From: Climacium dendroides | Lineage: Eukaryota; Streptophyta; Bryopsida; Hypnales; Climaciaceae | Direction of reading: 5' to 3' | DNA length: 64,000 nt | NCBI GenBank assembly: GCA_950106755.1 | Contig: OX467082.1 | Location: 18,972,001 to 19,036,000 of the forward strand | In this document: one piece after another, positions 50,456 through 63,879 of the stretch | Layout of the letters: every line of letters begins with the position of its first letter | Position numbering within the stretch: position 1 is the stretch's first letter | Made by a program: the position numbers and the translations under genes | Notes under the pieces: model-generated | Databases searched by the model: none | Seen by the model: the letters and a program-made list of their open reading frames with translations, nothing else | Told to the model about the DNA's origin: nothing

Positions 50456-50770
50456 ACCGACCATTTCAGGGCTATGCACAAAAATATTTTCGTAGGTTGC
50501 CATGCACAAAAATATTTTCGGATCATTTTTCGCCTTTTTCATAGGTTTCTGTGGCCAAAAATATTCTTGGATCATTTTCCAGAGAAAGAAAAATAGATGC
50601 AGAACCCAATGCAAGTGGTTTTGTATTTTTCCAAGTATTTTTGAATTACTTATAAATTTTCAAAGATTTGGGGCATAGGCACCTATTTGTCACCATAGGT
50701 CTCCCAAAATGCGTCCACTTGCAACTTGTAAAGAGATGTGGATCCTTAAATGAACCACTTTAGCAATTGA
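50456..50770 (+). repeat. Dispersed repeat family A, copy 2, with short tandem head
   Basis: 50535-50770 matches 12160-12400 (see that entry). Just before it, TGCACAAAAATATTTTCG occurs at about 50476 and 50503, with a third, partial version near 50556. It begins exactly where GC-rich V-ATPase upstream DNA gives way to AT-rich DNA. Confidence 0.8.
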
Positions 50771-53700
50771 AGGAAAAATTGTTTTTCTATTGCAAGAGCC
50801 AATTATTGTCTTTGATTTCCGAGATGCATTTGGCCAGGTTCAGATACTCTATTTAACCCCTAAAGTCCCATTATCCCTACGAGGGACAAAATGGATTTCG
50901 GGCAGGCTCCTATGATCTCAATTTTTACTAAAATTTTTTGAAACTTTCTCATAAGATAGAAAAACTTAAGAGCTTTCTGGGAATATAATTTTTATTTCAA
51001 TCGGTGCCCGGGAGCAAAAGTTATGCCACAATAACCTCAAAATGGGGGAGACCGGGTAGCAAAAAAATTCACAAAAAATTGAAATAAAATTTTTAATATT
51101 TTTTTTCTTGTAGATTATATTTTTGTAAATGGGAAGATTTCATTCATTCCATTTGGATTAGAGATGTGAAAGTTATGGAGCTTCTTGTTTTGCAGGCAAT
51201 CAAAGCAACATCTTGAAAGAAATTTTTTTCTTTCACTTTGAATGCTAATATCTTTCAATCTATATGGTCAAAAATCATAAAAAAAAGATTATTACATGAA
51301 TAAAGACAAGTGTAGAACAAGATCCTACGGTTAGATTCTTAAAATATTTTTTAAAATTTATTTTGTAGGTGATTGTAGTAGAAGTGGTAGTTTTGAGTGA
51401 TTTTAGCAAAAAAAATGGCCATGGAACTTTAGGGGTTAATGGTTTCATAAAGGATAAGAGGTTATCTATTCACAAAATGCATAGAACATTGAGACAAGAA
51501 TGCCATAAATGGCCAACATATGTCTCTAAACAAAGATATCATAACTCTTCTTCAATCAATTGCAATTTCCAAATATTAGGCAAGATAGGGAAATAATTTC
51601 TTAAAGAACTAGGCAAAAATTAATATAATTATTTTCTACTAAAGTTGCTAGTAAGGTATGGTATAACATATTGTTCTAATTGTGTATGCAAATTTTTGTA
51701 TTCAAAACTACACTCCCTATATCAACATGTGAAATGTCCAATCCACTTAGGGCTTAAGTGAGTTGGGGAAAAACTTATCGGCATCCCCAAAGGCAAGTAC
51801 AAGATTCTTTATCAAGTTGGAGGGAAAATTTTTGGTCATCTCCTTTCATGTGCATTTCTTCAACAAGTTGAGGGAATGCAAGATCCCCATTATGAGAATG
51901 AAACAAGTTTTCTTCCAATTTTTTTATTGGGCTATTTATTGCTCAAAAAATATACAAATTTCTTTTTAGGGAATATTTAATGATAGATTTTCCTATTTTC
52001 AATAGATGAATTTGTTCAATTGTTACAAAAATCTAAAGACAATATCACTTTATTATGGATGAATTTACACACTTTGGGATGAATGTATTTGTTGTCATCC
52101 ATATTTTATATATTTAATCCATTCCAGTGGATGTAAATAGCTTCACCACTTCACTAGAAATCACTTTTTGCACTTCCCACAAGTAAGGTAGCATGCTCTT
52201 AAATCGCTCGTGTTCTTCAAATTGCCCCTATTTTTAACTAGAGAATAGACATGAGGTTCTTTCACAAGCATAAGTTCAACATTCTAAATGCATTGTTTTT
52301 ATTAGCTAAAGCTACAACTTGTTCTGACAAACATTTATCCACAACTAACTGAAGACCACCTAAATCAACATTTGCTAAACCACATCTTTATCAACCTTAA
52401 ACCATTCACAAATAGATGTTAACTTGTGCCATTCTCTAACTAGCACCCAATTGCTAATTCAAAGAAAATGCCTTATACACTTTGTGGAAATGGATGGGAT
52501 GATGGCTCCATAATGGTAGGGTCCTATAGATGTTGAAATTGGGTAATTAATGGCATTTGGTTGTTCTACCTTGTGAGTTAACCCTTCAATACTTGTTGTT
52601 CAATTTTGAATAGGTGTCTAAAAGTGTAAATTAAATTTTAATCTTGTTTAACCTTATTTTTGGATTTTAATTAAATATTAGGCACATGAATGCCTCAGCT
52701 GCTAAAAAAGTACAGTATTCAAGATTTTTACTATCACAAGGTGGGATAACTGCAAAGGCTTTGTAAAAAATTTGGAATTTTTGAACATCATTGTTTAAGG
52801 CTTAAAAAATTACCTATACATGTGTTTGGCAATATAATGCCAAGAAAAGGTATATACACAATATTCAAATGGATTGTAAGATGTTAAGAAATCACTAGAA
52901 TGCATTGATTTTTTAATGTATATAATTATATGCAAGTCCTAAATTAGCTTGTGCTCTCAAGTTTTGTACATCCATCTTCTAAATTTATGGAAATCTTTAT
53001 GTACGTACTTCCACCTTCAAAAATATTTAAATATTGCAATATATTTTGAACAAAGTAAATTGTAACTAGTATAAGAATACAAGATATATGTAGAATTGAG
53101 CTCGAAATTGAGGCATGGAAAGAAAAGCTTATCCTCTTGGGGACATATCTAATTAGTGTTTGATGAATACAAAACCTAATAGATATATTAGAATACTAAA
53201 CAACCTATGTAAAAGGTAGACTTTGACATATAAAGCAACATGGTTCTCTCACCTATATACAAGGTTGATTTGCTTGACAAAGTGACATACAATGACTCTA
53301 CAATCAAAGACCCCATATTTCATATTGACATTACAATATACAAAAATTCCTATTTCGAATACCATACATTCTATTATGAAATTCCAACTTTTTTTTAAAA
53401 ATTTCACAAAATTATAAATCATGAATGCTATTAGTTTTGTAGTTGAAGAAAGTGACCAATATGTAAGATAATTAAGATAGTGAAATTAGAATTATAAAGT
53501 TTAATGAGGATAATATTTGTCTTTTGATCTACTTAGGGGTTAAATTTCTATAGATACAAAGATGTATTATGGGGTTAGTGTTGGGACTATTAGATGATAG
53601 TGAAAATTTTAGAGGAATGACCCTAAGGTTCCCCATTCACACCTAGGTGGCACAAGCATGCCTTGTCAATATTTAAACAATAATAAAAAAAATATTTTGC

Positions 53701-55258
53701 TTCAATTGAATAAGCATCACTAAGGAAAAGTTTTGTATTCAACTACAAGAGGAAGAATTGTTGCATTGGAACCTACCTAAAAAAAGCTACAATGTCAACA
53801 TCCATCCAAGGATCAACTACAAACCACGAGCTAAAAAGGTCATCATTTCCTTATTGCATCATATAATGCTAGAAGATTGCATGCTCTAGCCGTCTATATA
53901 TAGATTCATATAGAATACCTATACATGACCATATAAAGGCTACTATAAATTGTAAAACACCCATTTTTCTAAAAATTAGACAATTTTCTTCATGATCCTA
54001 CACATATTATTGCTACTTGCATCAAATATGAATCAAAGTTGTTTAGGTCACTCCAAGTAATGACATCAAGATGACGTGATCCAAACCCAAAGTTTGTCAT
54101 GATAAAATATTCTAATTATTTGGATGGAATATCATAAATTTATCTAGAAAGAACAACATAAATTGGACTAAAATGTTAAAAAGTAGTGATACATTTGATT
54201 TTTCATTTATGATTGTCATAAAATAGTAAAAAAATAATACCAAAAGATTTAAAACTTAGAATTTAGGGCTAGAATTTTTAAGATTCCAATTTAATCATGA
54301 AGGACTTTTGACGTGCTAAGACGAATGTGATGCAACATTGACATGAAAACTCCAAGTCACAACAAGATAAACAATCTTTATGTAGATACATTCATTCACC
54401 TTGTCATTTTCACATCTCAAAATTTATAGAGGACTTCATTGGTCCTTTAAATCCTTTAGGGGTTAATATTCTAGGACTTTCTTTAGTATTTGGAAGGCCA
54501 CATGCATTATTCAACCTAAAAAGAAAGTTGCCCTATTACCAAGGTAGCCAACCAAAAATTATTAGATTCTATAATAAATAGGTGCATTCTTCCTCATTCA
54601 GTGAATACTTTTGGTCCTTGGCATCTTTATTATATTAAAAATTTTAAAATTTAATTTATTGGTTACTTGTTTTTTTAAATGTATCCAAACCATTTTTCCA
54701 ATTCTTTTTCAAATCCAAATTCAAAAGGAATTAATCAATCACATTTTTGCTTTTAGATCATATTTAGGCACCTAACAAGGTCAACTAAAAAATTTGGTCA
54801 ATGTAAGCATCAATTAAAGTTTTTTGTTTGTATATTTTTTGATAGACATGTATATTTATTTTTTCAATTTCAAGGAGATAAAAGTTTTTAAAAGTAATTA
54901 TGTAGGGTGCCAAAAACTACTCAAATTCATTATATCAATTATCATAGCCAAATTTTCTAAAGGTTTAGAATAATATCTTTCTATCTTAAATTTTTAATAA
55001 TATTGGGTGCAAACCACAAGTGTATGGCACCTACAATTGATTAAAATAAATGTGTTGACTAGTTAATGCATATATGTGGAGTTTTCTATAATTAAGAGGA
55101 AGAGCATTATAATCCATTATTCTATGCACAAGAATTGATTTCTACTGTAGGATGTCAAAATACTTTATTTTATTCAACAAAAGGGCTTAGTAGGTTGAAG
55201 GTCTATTTTTAGAGCATGGCCATCTAAGCATGTTCAATTTGATGTACCATAGCATTTT
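50771..55258. other. AT-rich intergenic DNA, no gene seen
   Basis: About 4.5 kb without a supported ORF, RNA gene or clear array. Short ORFs at 51369-51596 and 51763-51969 are unrecognised and look like chance. Confidence 0.4.
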
Positions 55259-55268
55259 GAACAAGCCC

Positions 55269-55680
55269 CCGGGGGTGCACTACAAAGTAAGTTCATGGGT
55301 GAAGAGCGACCAAATTTTGGACCCCCTATATTATATCCTAAAATTTTATTTTTTTTCTAAAAGAAAAATACAAATAGATTTTCCTACTTTGAAAGTTTAT
55401 GTTCTAAATTATTGGTATTTTTTTATGTTAATAATAATTAGTTACTTTAGTTGAAAAACATGCCATTTTAGTTCATTTTTCAATCCTTTCTAGACAATAT
55501 ATCACATGTTATTTAGAATTGAAATTTTTGGCAATAGAAACCTATAGACATTGTTAAACAAAGCTCAAAATTGTAGGTTGAAATTATAGTTTATTGGAAA
55601 GTAATTAGAAAAAGTAGAAATTGTTAGTTAGGGTTTGGTCGCTCCTCACCCATGAACTTCCTTTGTACTGCACCCCCCAA
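55269..55680. mobile_element. Mutator-like MITE family M1, copy 2, 412 bp
   Basis: GGGGGTGCACTACAAAG on the left faces CTTTGTACTGCACCCCCC on the right. The exact 10-bp direct repeat GAACAAGCCC flanks it (55259-55268 and 55681-55690). The TIR similarity runs about 40 bp inward (AAGTTCATGGGTGA.GAGCGACCAAA). It is an inverted relative of 34601-35141. Confidence 0.88.
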
Positions 55681-55690
55681 GAACAAGCCC

Positions 55691-56399
55691 TTAAGTCGTC
55701 ACGACTAGTAGGTGGAGCACAACCCCTATTATCCCACTTTGTAATCTTACTTTAAAATCTTCGACCCCACCTCTATGTGAGCATTTTATTTCCACCTTTA
55801 AGATAAAAGAGAACAATTAGATTCTTGAGGTTTTTTTTTGTAGAATCCCTAAATGGGTGTCTAAACACCATCCAATTGTCCTTCCAAGCAATAGAAGGAT
55901 CTTCTGTTTTGCTAAATTCTAATTGACCTAAGTATCAATCCTAAGACAATGCAACCAAAAGTTAGTAGTTTTAGCCAGTTTGGGCCATTGTGGGTCAAAA
56001 CTTTGAACCTTCAAATAAAATCCAACCAAGACTAAAATATAACTATCATAAGTTGTAGAGCTTTTTATGGCTTTTCCAAAATGATAAAATTCGTTCTAAT
56101 TTGAATTTTCTATCAAAAATTATCAATAGATGAAGTTTTAGATTTAAGTTGTCTAATTAAACTTCATCCTTCAATTTCTACTATTCTATTGATCCAAACT
56201 CATTTTTTATTTTGGGGGTGGTTTTAAATTTATTCTAGTACCTATAGTTTCAATTTTATTTGAATTGAATAAATAATTACTACTTTCATCCGATTCTAAG
56301 CCTAAACTTCATTCAATGTTATCTTCTTTAATTTTAAGCTTAAACATCCAATTTAGGATTTGAAAATCAAACCACAAAGAACCCAATTGTACCTTTTTT
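55691..56399. other. AT-rich intergenic DNA, no gene seen
   Basis: No supported ORF or array. Confidence 0.4.
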
Positions 56400-56715
56400 A
56401 TTTCAAGGGTGGAGATAAAATGCTCACATAGGACATAGGGTAACAGGTCTAGAAATGGGTCCAGAAATTACCCATGTAAGAGTTGAAAGTGAATTTTGGA
56501 AAAAAAGATTCTTGAAATAATTTTCAATAAATTTTTCTTTAAAGACAAGTAGAATTGGCATCTAACCCAAGTCATTTCATATTTTTTGGAGCTTTGTGGA
56601 ATTAGTTATAAAATTTTGAAGTTGAAATGGCATAGGGCTCTAAAATTGCCTACCTCCTAAAATGTACATTGATTGTACATTGTTAATTAAGGCCTATAAA
56701 AAAGCAACATGTTCT
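56400..56715 (+). repeat. Inverted repeat pair, left copy (family C)
   Basis: Reverse-complement similarity to 60130-60430 over about 300 bp. Shared blocks include AAAGACAAGT.GAATTG.CAT, TAACCCAAGT..TTTCATATTT, GAATTAGTTAT, ATGGCATAGG.CTCTAAAAT, ACCTCCTAAAATGTACATT and AAAAAGCAACATGT. It is also distantly like family A. The pair could be long terminal inverted repeats of one element of about 4 kb. Confidence 0.8.
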
Positions 56716-57177
56716 GGCTTCTCCTCTACTAACTACATCCGTATCTTTATAGAAGCTTGATTCACCAATTGGAGACAATAGGGGTGGAGAGGCATACTAT
56801 AATGCTCTATTTACCATGGTATTTGCAATGAGCATTGACACTTCCTTTAGATAAAGCTGGAAATATAGTAAGGTAATAGGCTTTCTAAACAGGTAGAAAT
56901 TCTAAAGGTCTTCACTAGATAATGTTACTTTTGCATTTTTAGTATTTTTAAAATATTTAAAATATTTTATTGGTTAATGTCTTCTTAGTGGTTTATGCCA
57001 ATCCAAAGGTCATGACCTACAAAGGAAGACTTTTCAATGACAAATAAGGGGGCTTAGAAAGGCAAACTCCTCCTTTTTGAAGGTCCCTCGTTTTCAATAT
57101 AAACCAGGCCTTAGTGTGACTTAGCAAATTCAAATAATATTCTACAATAATGAAAATTAGTATTATTATTGTAGGAC

Positions 57178-57465
57178 GCGTTAAGGTAACTACACCTAAA
57201 ATTTCACAAATAAGCAATTCCCATTATAATATTGAAAAACATTTTGTGCAATCTTATTGGCAATCAATAGAAGATTTTAGATTCTCTTTGAATACATTTT
57301 TTGAACAATATATAAATCAACTACAAATTTTTAAAGTGCTCAAAATATGTATTTCTTAAGCCAATCATAAACTCTTATGAATAGTGGGGGAATACATATT
57401 AGGTCAAAACCTAGAGTGGTTGATTTTAGAAATCAGTCGAAATTAGGTGTAGTTTCCTTAATAGA
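57178..57465. repeat. Small inverted-repeat element, about 290 bp
   Basis: TTAAGGTAACTACACCTAAA at about 57181 faces GAAATTAGGTGTAGTTTCCT at about 57440. There is no coding capacity; it may be a MITE. Confidence 0.6.
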
Positions 57466-58287
57466 ATTAACTTACGTTATGTATTAACAAATCGTCCTAA
57501 TCTACAAAGAACTTTTAAAAAAAAAATTTAAAGTTACAAGAGTGGGGATGAAGACAATTGAACATTCCAATGGAAATTATAGTGTACATGAAGGTCTCAT
57601 TTGGCACTTAGGTAACCAAATAGAATTTCCATCTTAGATCCCACCCAAATGTCCACATCACCTCACACTATTCACAAGATGACATGTGACACTTTTTAAA
57701 CAAAAATCACTTAATTTGTACCAAATTTGACCTCCATGTAGGATACAAGTATCTCCTATGTCGAGATGAATAACATTTTGAAGGAGAAGTAGGTAAACTT
57801 CATTCCATTCCAACAACTTTTGAAAAAAATTGATCCAATGCAATGCCGGCAATCCAAACCTTAATTAACTTGACTTTTTGCATTATAAAAAGAAGGAGAG
57901 GAAAGTATTAAAAAAGAGACCTTTCATGCAAAAAGGGGAGTTCCAATCAATTGGTATATATAACAAAGCTTAAAAAGGTTTAGCCATTTATGACTTTTCC
58001 TATTGTGAGTCAACTTGTTGGCATTTTGAGTTGCATTGGTTTCTCTTTACTAGTGTTTTTTAGTGACCCATCGTGATATGATTGGTGTGCTTGTTCCAAG
58101 CTACATTAGATTTGTTCTAATGTAACATTGGAACAAACACAAGAGCGGTGCCAACAGGGCTTGTGACAACCTTCTCCAAAAAAACGTTCCTTAATGCAAT
58201 CGTTGTAGCCAACTACATTTTCCAGGGCTCTACACATGAGAACCCTTACTCTGCATTTTGGAGTAATTTACCAAGCACGGAAGAGTA
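57466..58287. other. Intergenic DNA, no gene seen
   Basis: No supported ORF or array. Confidence 0.4.
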
Positions 58288-58470
58288 CACTAGAAGCTAG
58301 ATTCTCCAACAAAGAAGATAGGTAGTAGTGATTCGAAAGTTCAAGAAGGAAAGAATCAGTGAGCAAAATTTTAAAAAGCACTAGAAGCTAGATTCTCCAA
58401 CAAAGACGATAGGCAATAGTGGTTTCAAAGTTTAAGAGGAAAGGAATCGGTGAGCAAAATTTTAAAAAGC
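58288..58470 (+). repeat. 91-bp tandem duplication
   Basis: CACTAGAAGCTAGATTCTCC at 58288 repeats at 58379 and both units end GTGAGCAAAATTTTAAAAAG. There are only about ten differences. Confidence 0.9.
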
Positions 58471-59039
58471 ATGTTTGTTGTTCGTAGATCTATTGCCACA
58501 TTGGAGGTGGGGGTACAAGTGACAAAGTGGCCCAACTTGCCTAGTACTATGACAATAGACCCAGGCCAAATAAGTTCTCATACTTTGGTTTCAAAGTTAG
58601 CATTGGAGTTGCTGTCAACTTCACGTATTATTGATAAGTAATTGAAATCCCCATACACTACCTCTGGGTATTAATAGGATGCTGTTAAGTTAGCACCACC
58701 CACTCATCATGTATAACTTAGGGCCGTTTTGCACCTGGCATTACAAGCATTCTTATTGATTGATCTTATGTCAAAAAAGTTTTCATTGTTTCCACTTACA
58801 TTGTTTAGCAATGCCAATCCTAGCTGGAATCTAACATGTGTGAGTGTAAGAGCAGGATTGTTATGTAGTTTTGTAGAAATCATTAAGAACTTGCAGTTAT
58901 TTTTGTAATATTCAAATCTTTTGAATTTGTAGATTTCTAATGAATTTGTGCAATGTTATGTATTGTTTCCCCTTTGAGTCCATTAACTAAAACTACCATT
59001 GCTACGATATGTGATACATTGTTGCGCATCTGCATAACT
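58471..59039. other. Intergenic DNA, no gene seen
   Basis: No supported ORF or array. Confidence 0.4.
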
Positions 59040-59215
59040 TCCGCCTTACAAAACTTGTCAAGTGAGACATGCACAACTTAAGCTCCTCATGGCTTGCAGA
59101 AATTTGGCGATTGAGACTTGCACAACTGAAGTTCTTCACGCCCTGCAAAACTTTGTAGACTGAAACTTACACAACTTAAGCTCTTCAAGCCTTTCAGACC
59201 TTGCTCCCTGTGATT
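59040..59215 (+). repeat. 49-bp minisatellite, about three units
   Basis: CACAACTTAAGCTCTTCA-type words occur at 59072, 59121 and 59170, 49 bp apart. Each is preceded by a TGAGACTTG- or TGAAACTTA-like word. Confidence 0.8.
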
Positions 59216-60129
59216 GAATTCATGCCGAACCAAGTTGCTGCAAAGCCTCAAGAACAACGATAGAACTTCACAAAAGAAAAGAAACCAAATGCTTGCAAAA
59301 ATCACTCAAGCCATCGAGAACGCACCCCATGCACACCCCAACACACACCCCAATACAAACCCAAAATTGGTGGTAGAATCACAAACTCCAGCACCTCCCA
59401 CGAGATATGAACTGTACACAACTTAGAAGCTCAAAAACAAGTACAACAATGCCGAACTTGATTCTCATTAAAAAAATATCATTTCCTACTTATACAGTGG
59501 TTTTATCTTTTAACACGCAGAGTTTGCAAACACCAGGTGGGAACGTACCCTTTTTCAGCATCACTCAGGCCACACTCCACCCCGTGCGAGTGGCCCCAGG
59601 CAGATGAGAATTCTCTGGTACACATTTCAAACCTCCGTCCCCTTGACGGTAGGTACCCACCCAAACTGAAAGACGGAAAACCTCCACAACTCCAAGAGGA
59701 CAGATGGACAGTACAGCAACTGGTGCTCTAGACGGATGGCCGAAATTCAACAGGAGACAGCTAGATGTGTCCCAACTTACATTCTCTCCATTCAAAGTAC
59801 ATAGTGGTAGGGGCTTTTTTTGTGTGTGTGTGTGGTGGTGGAGAAATAGTGTCAGATTGAAAAAAAACAAAAAACAAAAAGCTATAGAACGACAACAAAA
59901 TCTGAAGTTTGTTGCGAAGAGATTGACTTCAAATTTAAAAAAATTTGAATGTAATTATACCACCACTTTGGCACTTCATAAGAAATGAAACAAAAGCCCC
60001 ACTATATACATCTTGTTTGTTCATTACATTGATCCTTTTGTGTAGACAATCAATTGTTTGATCAACTTCACGTGAATCCACCATAAGGTAGGAGGTTCTG
60101 AAAGTACACAAGCTCTAAAACCATCGACC
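59216..60129. other. Intergenic DNA, no gene recognised
   Basis: Moderate-GC patch at 59300-59800 with overlapping short ORFs, Pro/His/Thr-rich from an ACACCCCAACACACACCCCA-like tract near 59332. A TG run lies at 59820-59840. Nothing recognised. Confidence 0.35.
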
Positions 60130-60430
60130 TCTTCAAATGTACATTATTTGCACATGTTGCTTTTTGATAGCCTTCAACAACGCACAAAAAATGTACATTT
60201 TAGGAGGTGGACGATTTTAGAGTCCTATGCCATTTTTAATTTCAAGTTTTCATAACTAATTCTACAAAGCTCCCAAAAATATGAAACAACTTGGGTTAAA
60301 TGTCAATTTCACTTGTCTTTCAAGGAAAATTTACTAAAAAATATTTCATGAAGCTTCACCTCTCCAAAATCTAGTTTTAGCTCTTAGATGTGTGATTTAT
60401 AGACCTCCTACATTAACTCATTTTTATAAG
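60130..60430 (-). repeat. Inverted repeat pair, right copy (family C)
   Basis: Reverse-complement partner of 56400-56715 (see that entry), roughly three-quarters identical by eye. Confidence 0.8.
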
Positions 60431-61423
60431 TTTCCTAAGTAGTTGCACATGTAGTTAAATATATGAGTTGTCATTAGAAGAAAATGAAACTCTTTTTACT
60501 ACATCTACAACTACTTTTGAGTTGTAGGGGACATGTACAACTCATGCTACTCCGAGAGGTTACAATCATTATGAATAAGTTGTTCTTAAAAAAATAGTCT
60601 TAAAGGACAAATGAGTTATTTCTTATTTGTCAACTCAATTGGAAGTTCATCAACAAGTTTTGCCAATGTATTTGTGTTGCATTCACTTGCCATACCAATG
60701 TGTCTATTCAACAATCCTACCACTACATGCCATTTTATATGGCATTTTCAAGTATGGCAATAGAAAAGTACTTGCATTTGAAAACAACTATCAAATTTTT
60801 TATAGGCAAGGTGACATGGCGAAGTTGTATTGGATGTCCATAAAGTTTTTTATTTTAAAAATAATTTAAGTATTTTTTTACCTCCATTTTTTCTATGATA
60901 ATTTGTAAAATAAACATTCCAATAGTCGTTTTTTAATTGTTTATGCATGTTACATGGTATGTTCATGTTGGTTTTTTAGTCAATCCTCAATAATAATTGC
61001 ATTGTAGTGTATGTCAACACTTCAATTTTCAATTGCAACAATTGTTTTTCTAGTCATGAAAGTGAAATGAATTCATTCCAAGGTTATTCTTTTTATATTG
61101 AATGATTGAAATAGTGTTTGATACAAATTTACAAATGTGTATTTGGATTCCTAGTACATTGCAAATTGCACACACAAAGGCACAAATCCCTTCAAACTTC
61201 TTTAATACATACTACCTTCTACTTTTCAACACATTTATACATTATAAACCAAAGTTGACCAATTCATGATGTAATTATTAGAACCAAAATGTAAGTTATA
61301 AAAATAGAAGAGAACAAGTACAATCTTGTAATAACAAGAAGCAAGAGCAACTATGGCACAGTTGCTAGTATGTGAGTTTAGGATCTTGAACCCATGAGCC
61401 TAAGAACCTAGGCTCCTATGTTG
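60431..61423. other. AT-rich intergenic DNA, no gene seen
   Basis: One short ORF (60627-60869) with Cys and Tyr but no recognisable family. Nothing else seen. Confidence 0.35.
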
Positions 61424-61635
61424 TAGGACCCTTTTATGGTTATAGTATATTTATACTATAGGTGTCTATGTTATAGGTACTTATGTTATAAGCACCTTCC
61501 ATGGTTATAAGTTATTTATATTATAAGTATATATATTATAGATACCTTTAATAGTTGTAAAGTACCTACTTACACCTAGGCTCAAGGCTTATAGGCTCGC
61601 ATTTCTAAGCTCACATGTTAGCATTGTTGGTAACT
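61424..61635 (+). repeat. Dispersed repeat family B, copy 2
   Basis: Same order of motifs as 24232-24530: ATTATAGGT-type tandem words, TATAAGCACCTTCCATGGTT, then GGCTCAAGGCTTATAGGCTC and TTAGCATTG. Confidence 0.8.
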
Positions 61636-63590
61636 ATGGCAAGGAAATCACATCATGGTAAGAGGGAGAATAACAAATGTATGCTAGGAATATAAAAGGC
61701 AACAACAATTATAGCAAATAAACTATAAGGTGACAATAAAAAGAGATGGTTGCAATGAAGAGTCAACTTAGTTTTTTTTTACTTTAAAAAAGAATCATAA
61801 AATCCTAATTGTTGATCTTCAAATCAAACCTGCAACTCCTTCGTCCCAATATCATGACTACTCAATAATTATCATACAACTTCTCCATGACTACACCAAT
61901 ATATTATACAAGGACTGATGTTAAAATGCTATTGGGCTAGTTATTTTGAAGTGGAATTATAGTCATTTTATAATTGCAATCATTACTTTTTAAACTAATG
62001 ATCAACACGATGAAATCAACCTCAAGCTCCAAAGTCCACATTAGCTTTTGCAATTTGTTATGGATGAAAAAATATAAATGTAATCATCTTTTGCAAATTT
62101 TGTCATTGACTTTTAATTCTCTATTCATCTCTATGACTATCTTGCAACTCCAATAATATACACATTGGATTTGGTACTTATAACCTTTTTTGCAGTCATA
62201 GAGATGTTGTATACGACAAGTAGTCATTGTTTAGATGATTGTAGCAAAACTTTGAAGACGATGAAAGGCCCGCCCAAGCCGCAGCAATCAGACTTTGGTA
62301 AGTTACGAACGTAATGTACCATTTTTTTCTAGTATGTGGTCAATTGACAACTATTACATTGGATCATTGAATTTGTATGAAAGATATATTAGACACTAAA
62401 TTTTTTATATTTAAATCTTCTAAAGAATCTATGAAAATTGTGGAAGTCCACATCCAAAATAAGTACAAGTCACACAATATGAGTATATGACTTGCTTTGA
62501 TTTAATGTTGCATAGGAAAGAGTCTCTAAGGACATGCTTGATTTTTTCATTTTGACAATGCCTTATAAAATGAGGTTGTTATCAAATCTTAAGGTGCTAG
62601 TTCTAAATAACATGCATCAAGCTAAAAGAAGTTATAATTGTCACGACCCTCATTACAAGGTGTGCCTATAACTCCTTGGTGAACAAAGGGGACATGGAGG
62701 ATAACTTTCCAAGCCTTACAAGAAACTAGGTGAGTAGGAATAAGAAGCCACAATCAAACAAGGTGATGTAGTGCAAGGGTAAAAATGAACCAAGTGGTTT
62801 ACTAGACATGCATGAAAAGTTGGCAAAAGCGCATGTCCGTTGATCTAAAAAACACAAGAATACAAATTGTGAGTCAAAAGATATGATTCCTTGAGTTGGC
62901 AATGTCTCTGCCACAAATTTAAGGTAGGGACATGGGAGTGTAGGTTCAAAGAAAAATCCCTCATCCAAATAGGACATGACACATATATTTGGAAAGCTAA
63001 AAATACAAAGATTTTAAAATGCTAAAGCTCGCAAAGAGCTTAGCTATGAACTAGAAGTTCGTGTAGAAGTTATGGACAAACAAAGAAATTAGAATCACAA
63101 AGAACCACATTTTTTAAACTAGGGATTTAAACCTTTAGAGGATGATAACCCTTGGTGTTACTAGAAGTAAAGTAGAAAATTTGAAGAAGTAAATGTTATC
63201 AAGGGACATGATAATAATGTTCCAAATTTTAATACCGTCTTATTTGTCTATAGTATGTAACTTGACTATTGAAGTTTAAAGTTACTTCACTTTGTAGTTC
63301 TCAATTTCATAAAATTTTAAACGTATAAGATCAATTTCAATTTATACTTTTGACACCGTTGCAACTTTGAAACACAAATGCTTGTAATATTGTTGCTTAG
63401 TATCAAATATCTTATTGGTATACACCCTTGCAAATAGAAAATCATTACAAAACTTTAAACATACCTTTAATAATTACTTTCATTCCCTGTTTCATTCCAA
63501 AACACTTATGCCATACAACTCCTTAAATCTACACTCTAATAGAAAATTAAAAATAATCTTGGAGCACCAAAAACTAGTGTTATATGATGT
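61636..63590. other. AT-rich intergenic DNA, no gene seen
   Basis: No supported ORF, RNA gene or array in about 2 kb. Confidence 0.4.
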
Positions 63591-63635
63591 CCAAGGCCCA
63601 CATTGGCACTAGCTTGGTGTCAATGTGGGCCTTGG
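63591..63635. repeat. Strong 15-bp-stem hairpin
   Basis: CCAAGGCCCACATTG at 63591-63605 pairs exactly with CAATGTGGGCCTTGG at 63621-63635. Four further bases (GCAC/GTGT) may extend the stem toward the loop. Confidence 0.9.
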
Positions 63636-63708
63636 GCACTAAACTCTATCAATATTCTTTGATGCCCACGACCCATCATTTTACTAGTGATGGAACATTC
63701 GTTAAAAC

Positions 63709-63762
63709 TACATGAAATCATGAAGTCTGTATTGGAAGTACGTGAAATCATGAAGTCTGTAT
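63709..63762 (+). repeat. 30-bp tandem duplication
   Basis: TGAAATCATGAAGTCTGTAT occurs at 63713 and 63743; the words before it differ by one base. Confidence 0.95.
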
Positions 63763-63879
63763 ACCGGTAACATTGGATATTTTAAAATTTTAAAAATTGA
63801 CTTTTAACTTTTAAACTCTTCCCTTTCTTTTTAAATAATTTTCTCTTTCAAATCTGATTGGGTCCAACTCCAACTAGAC

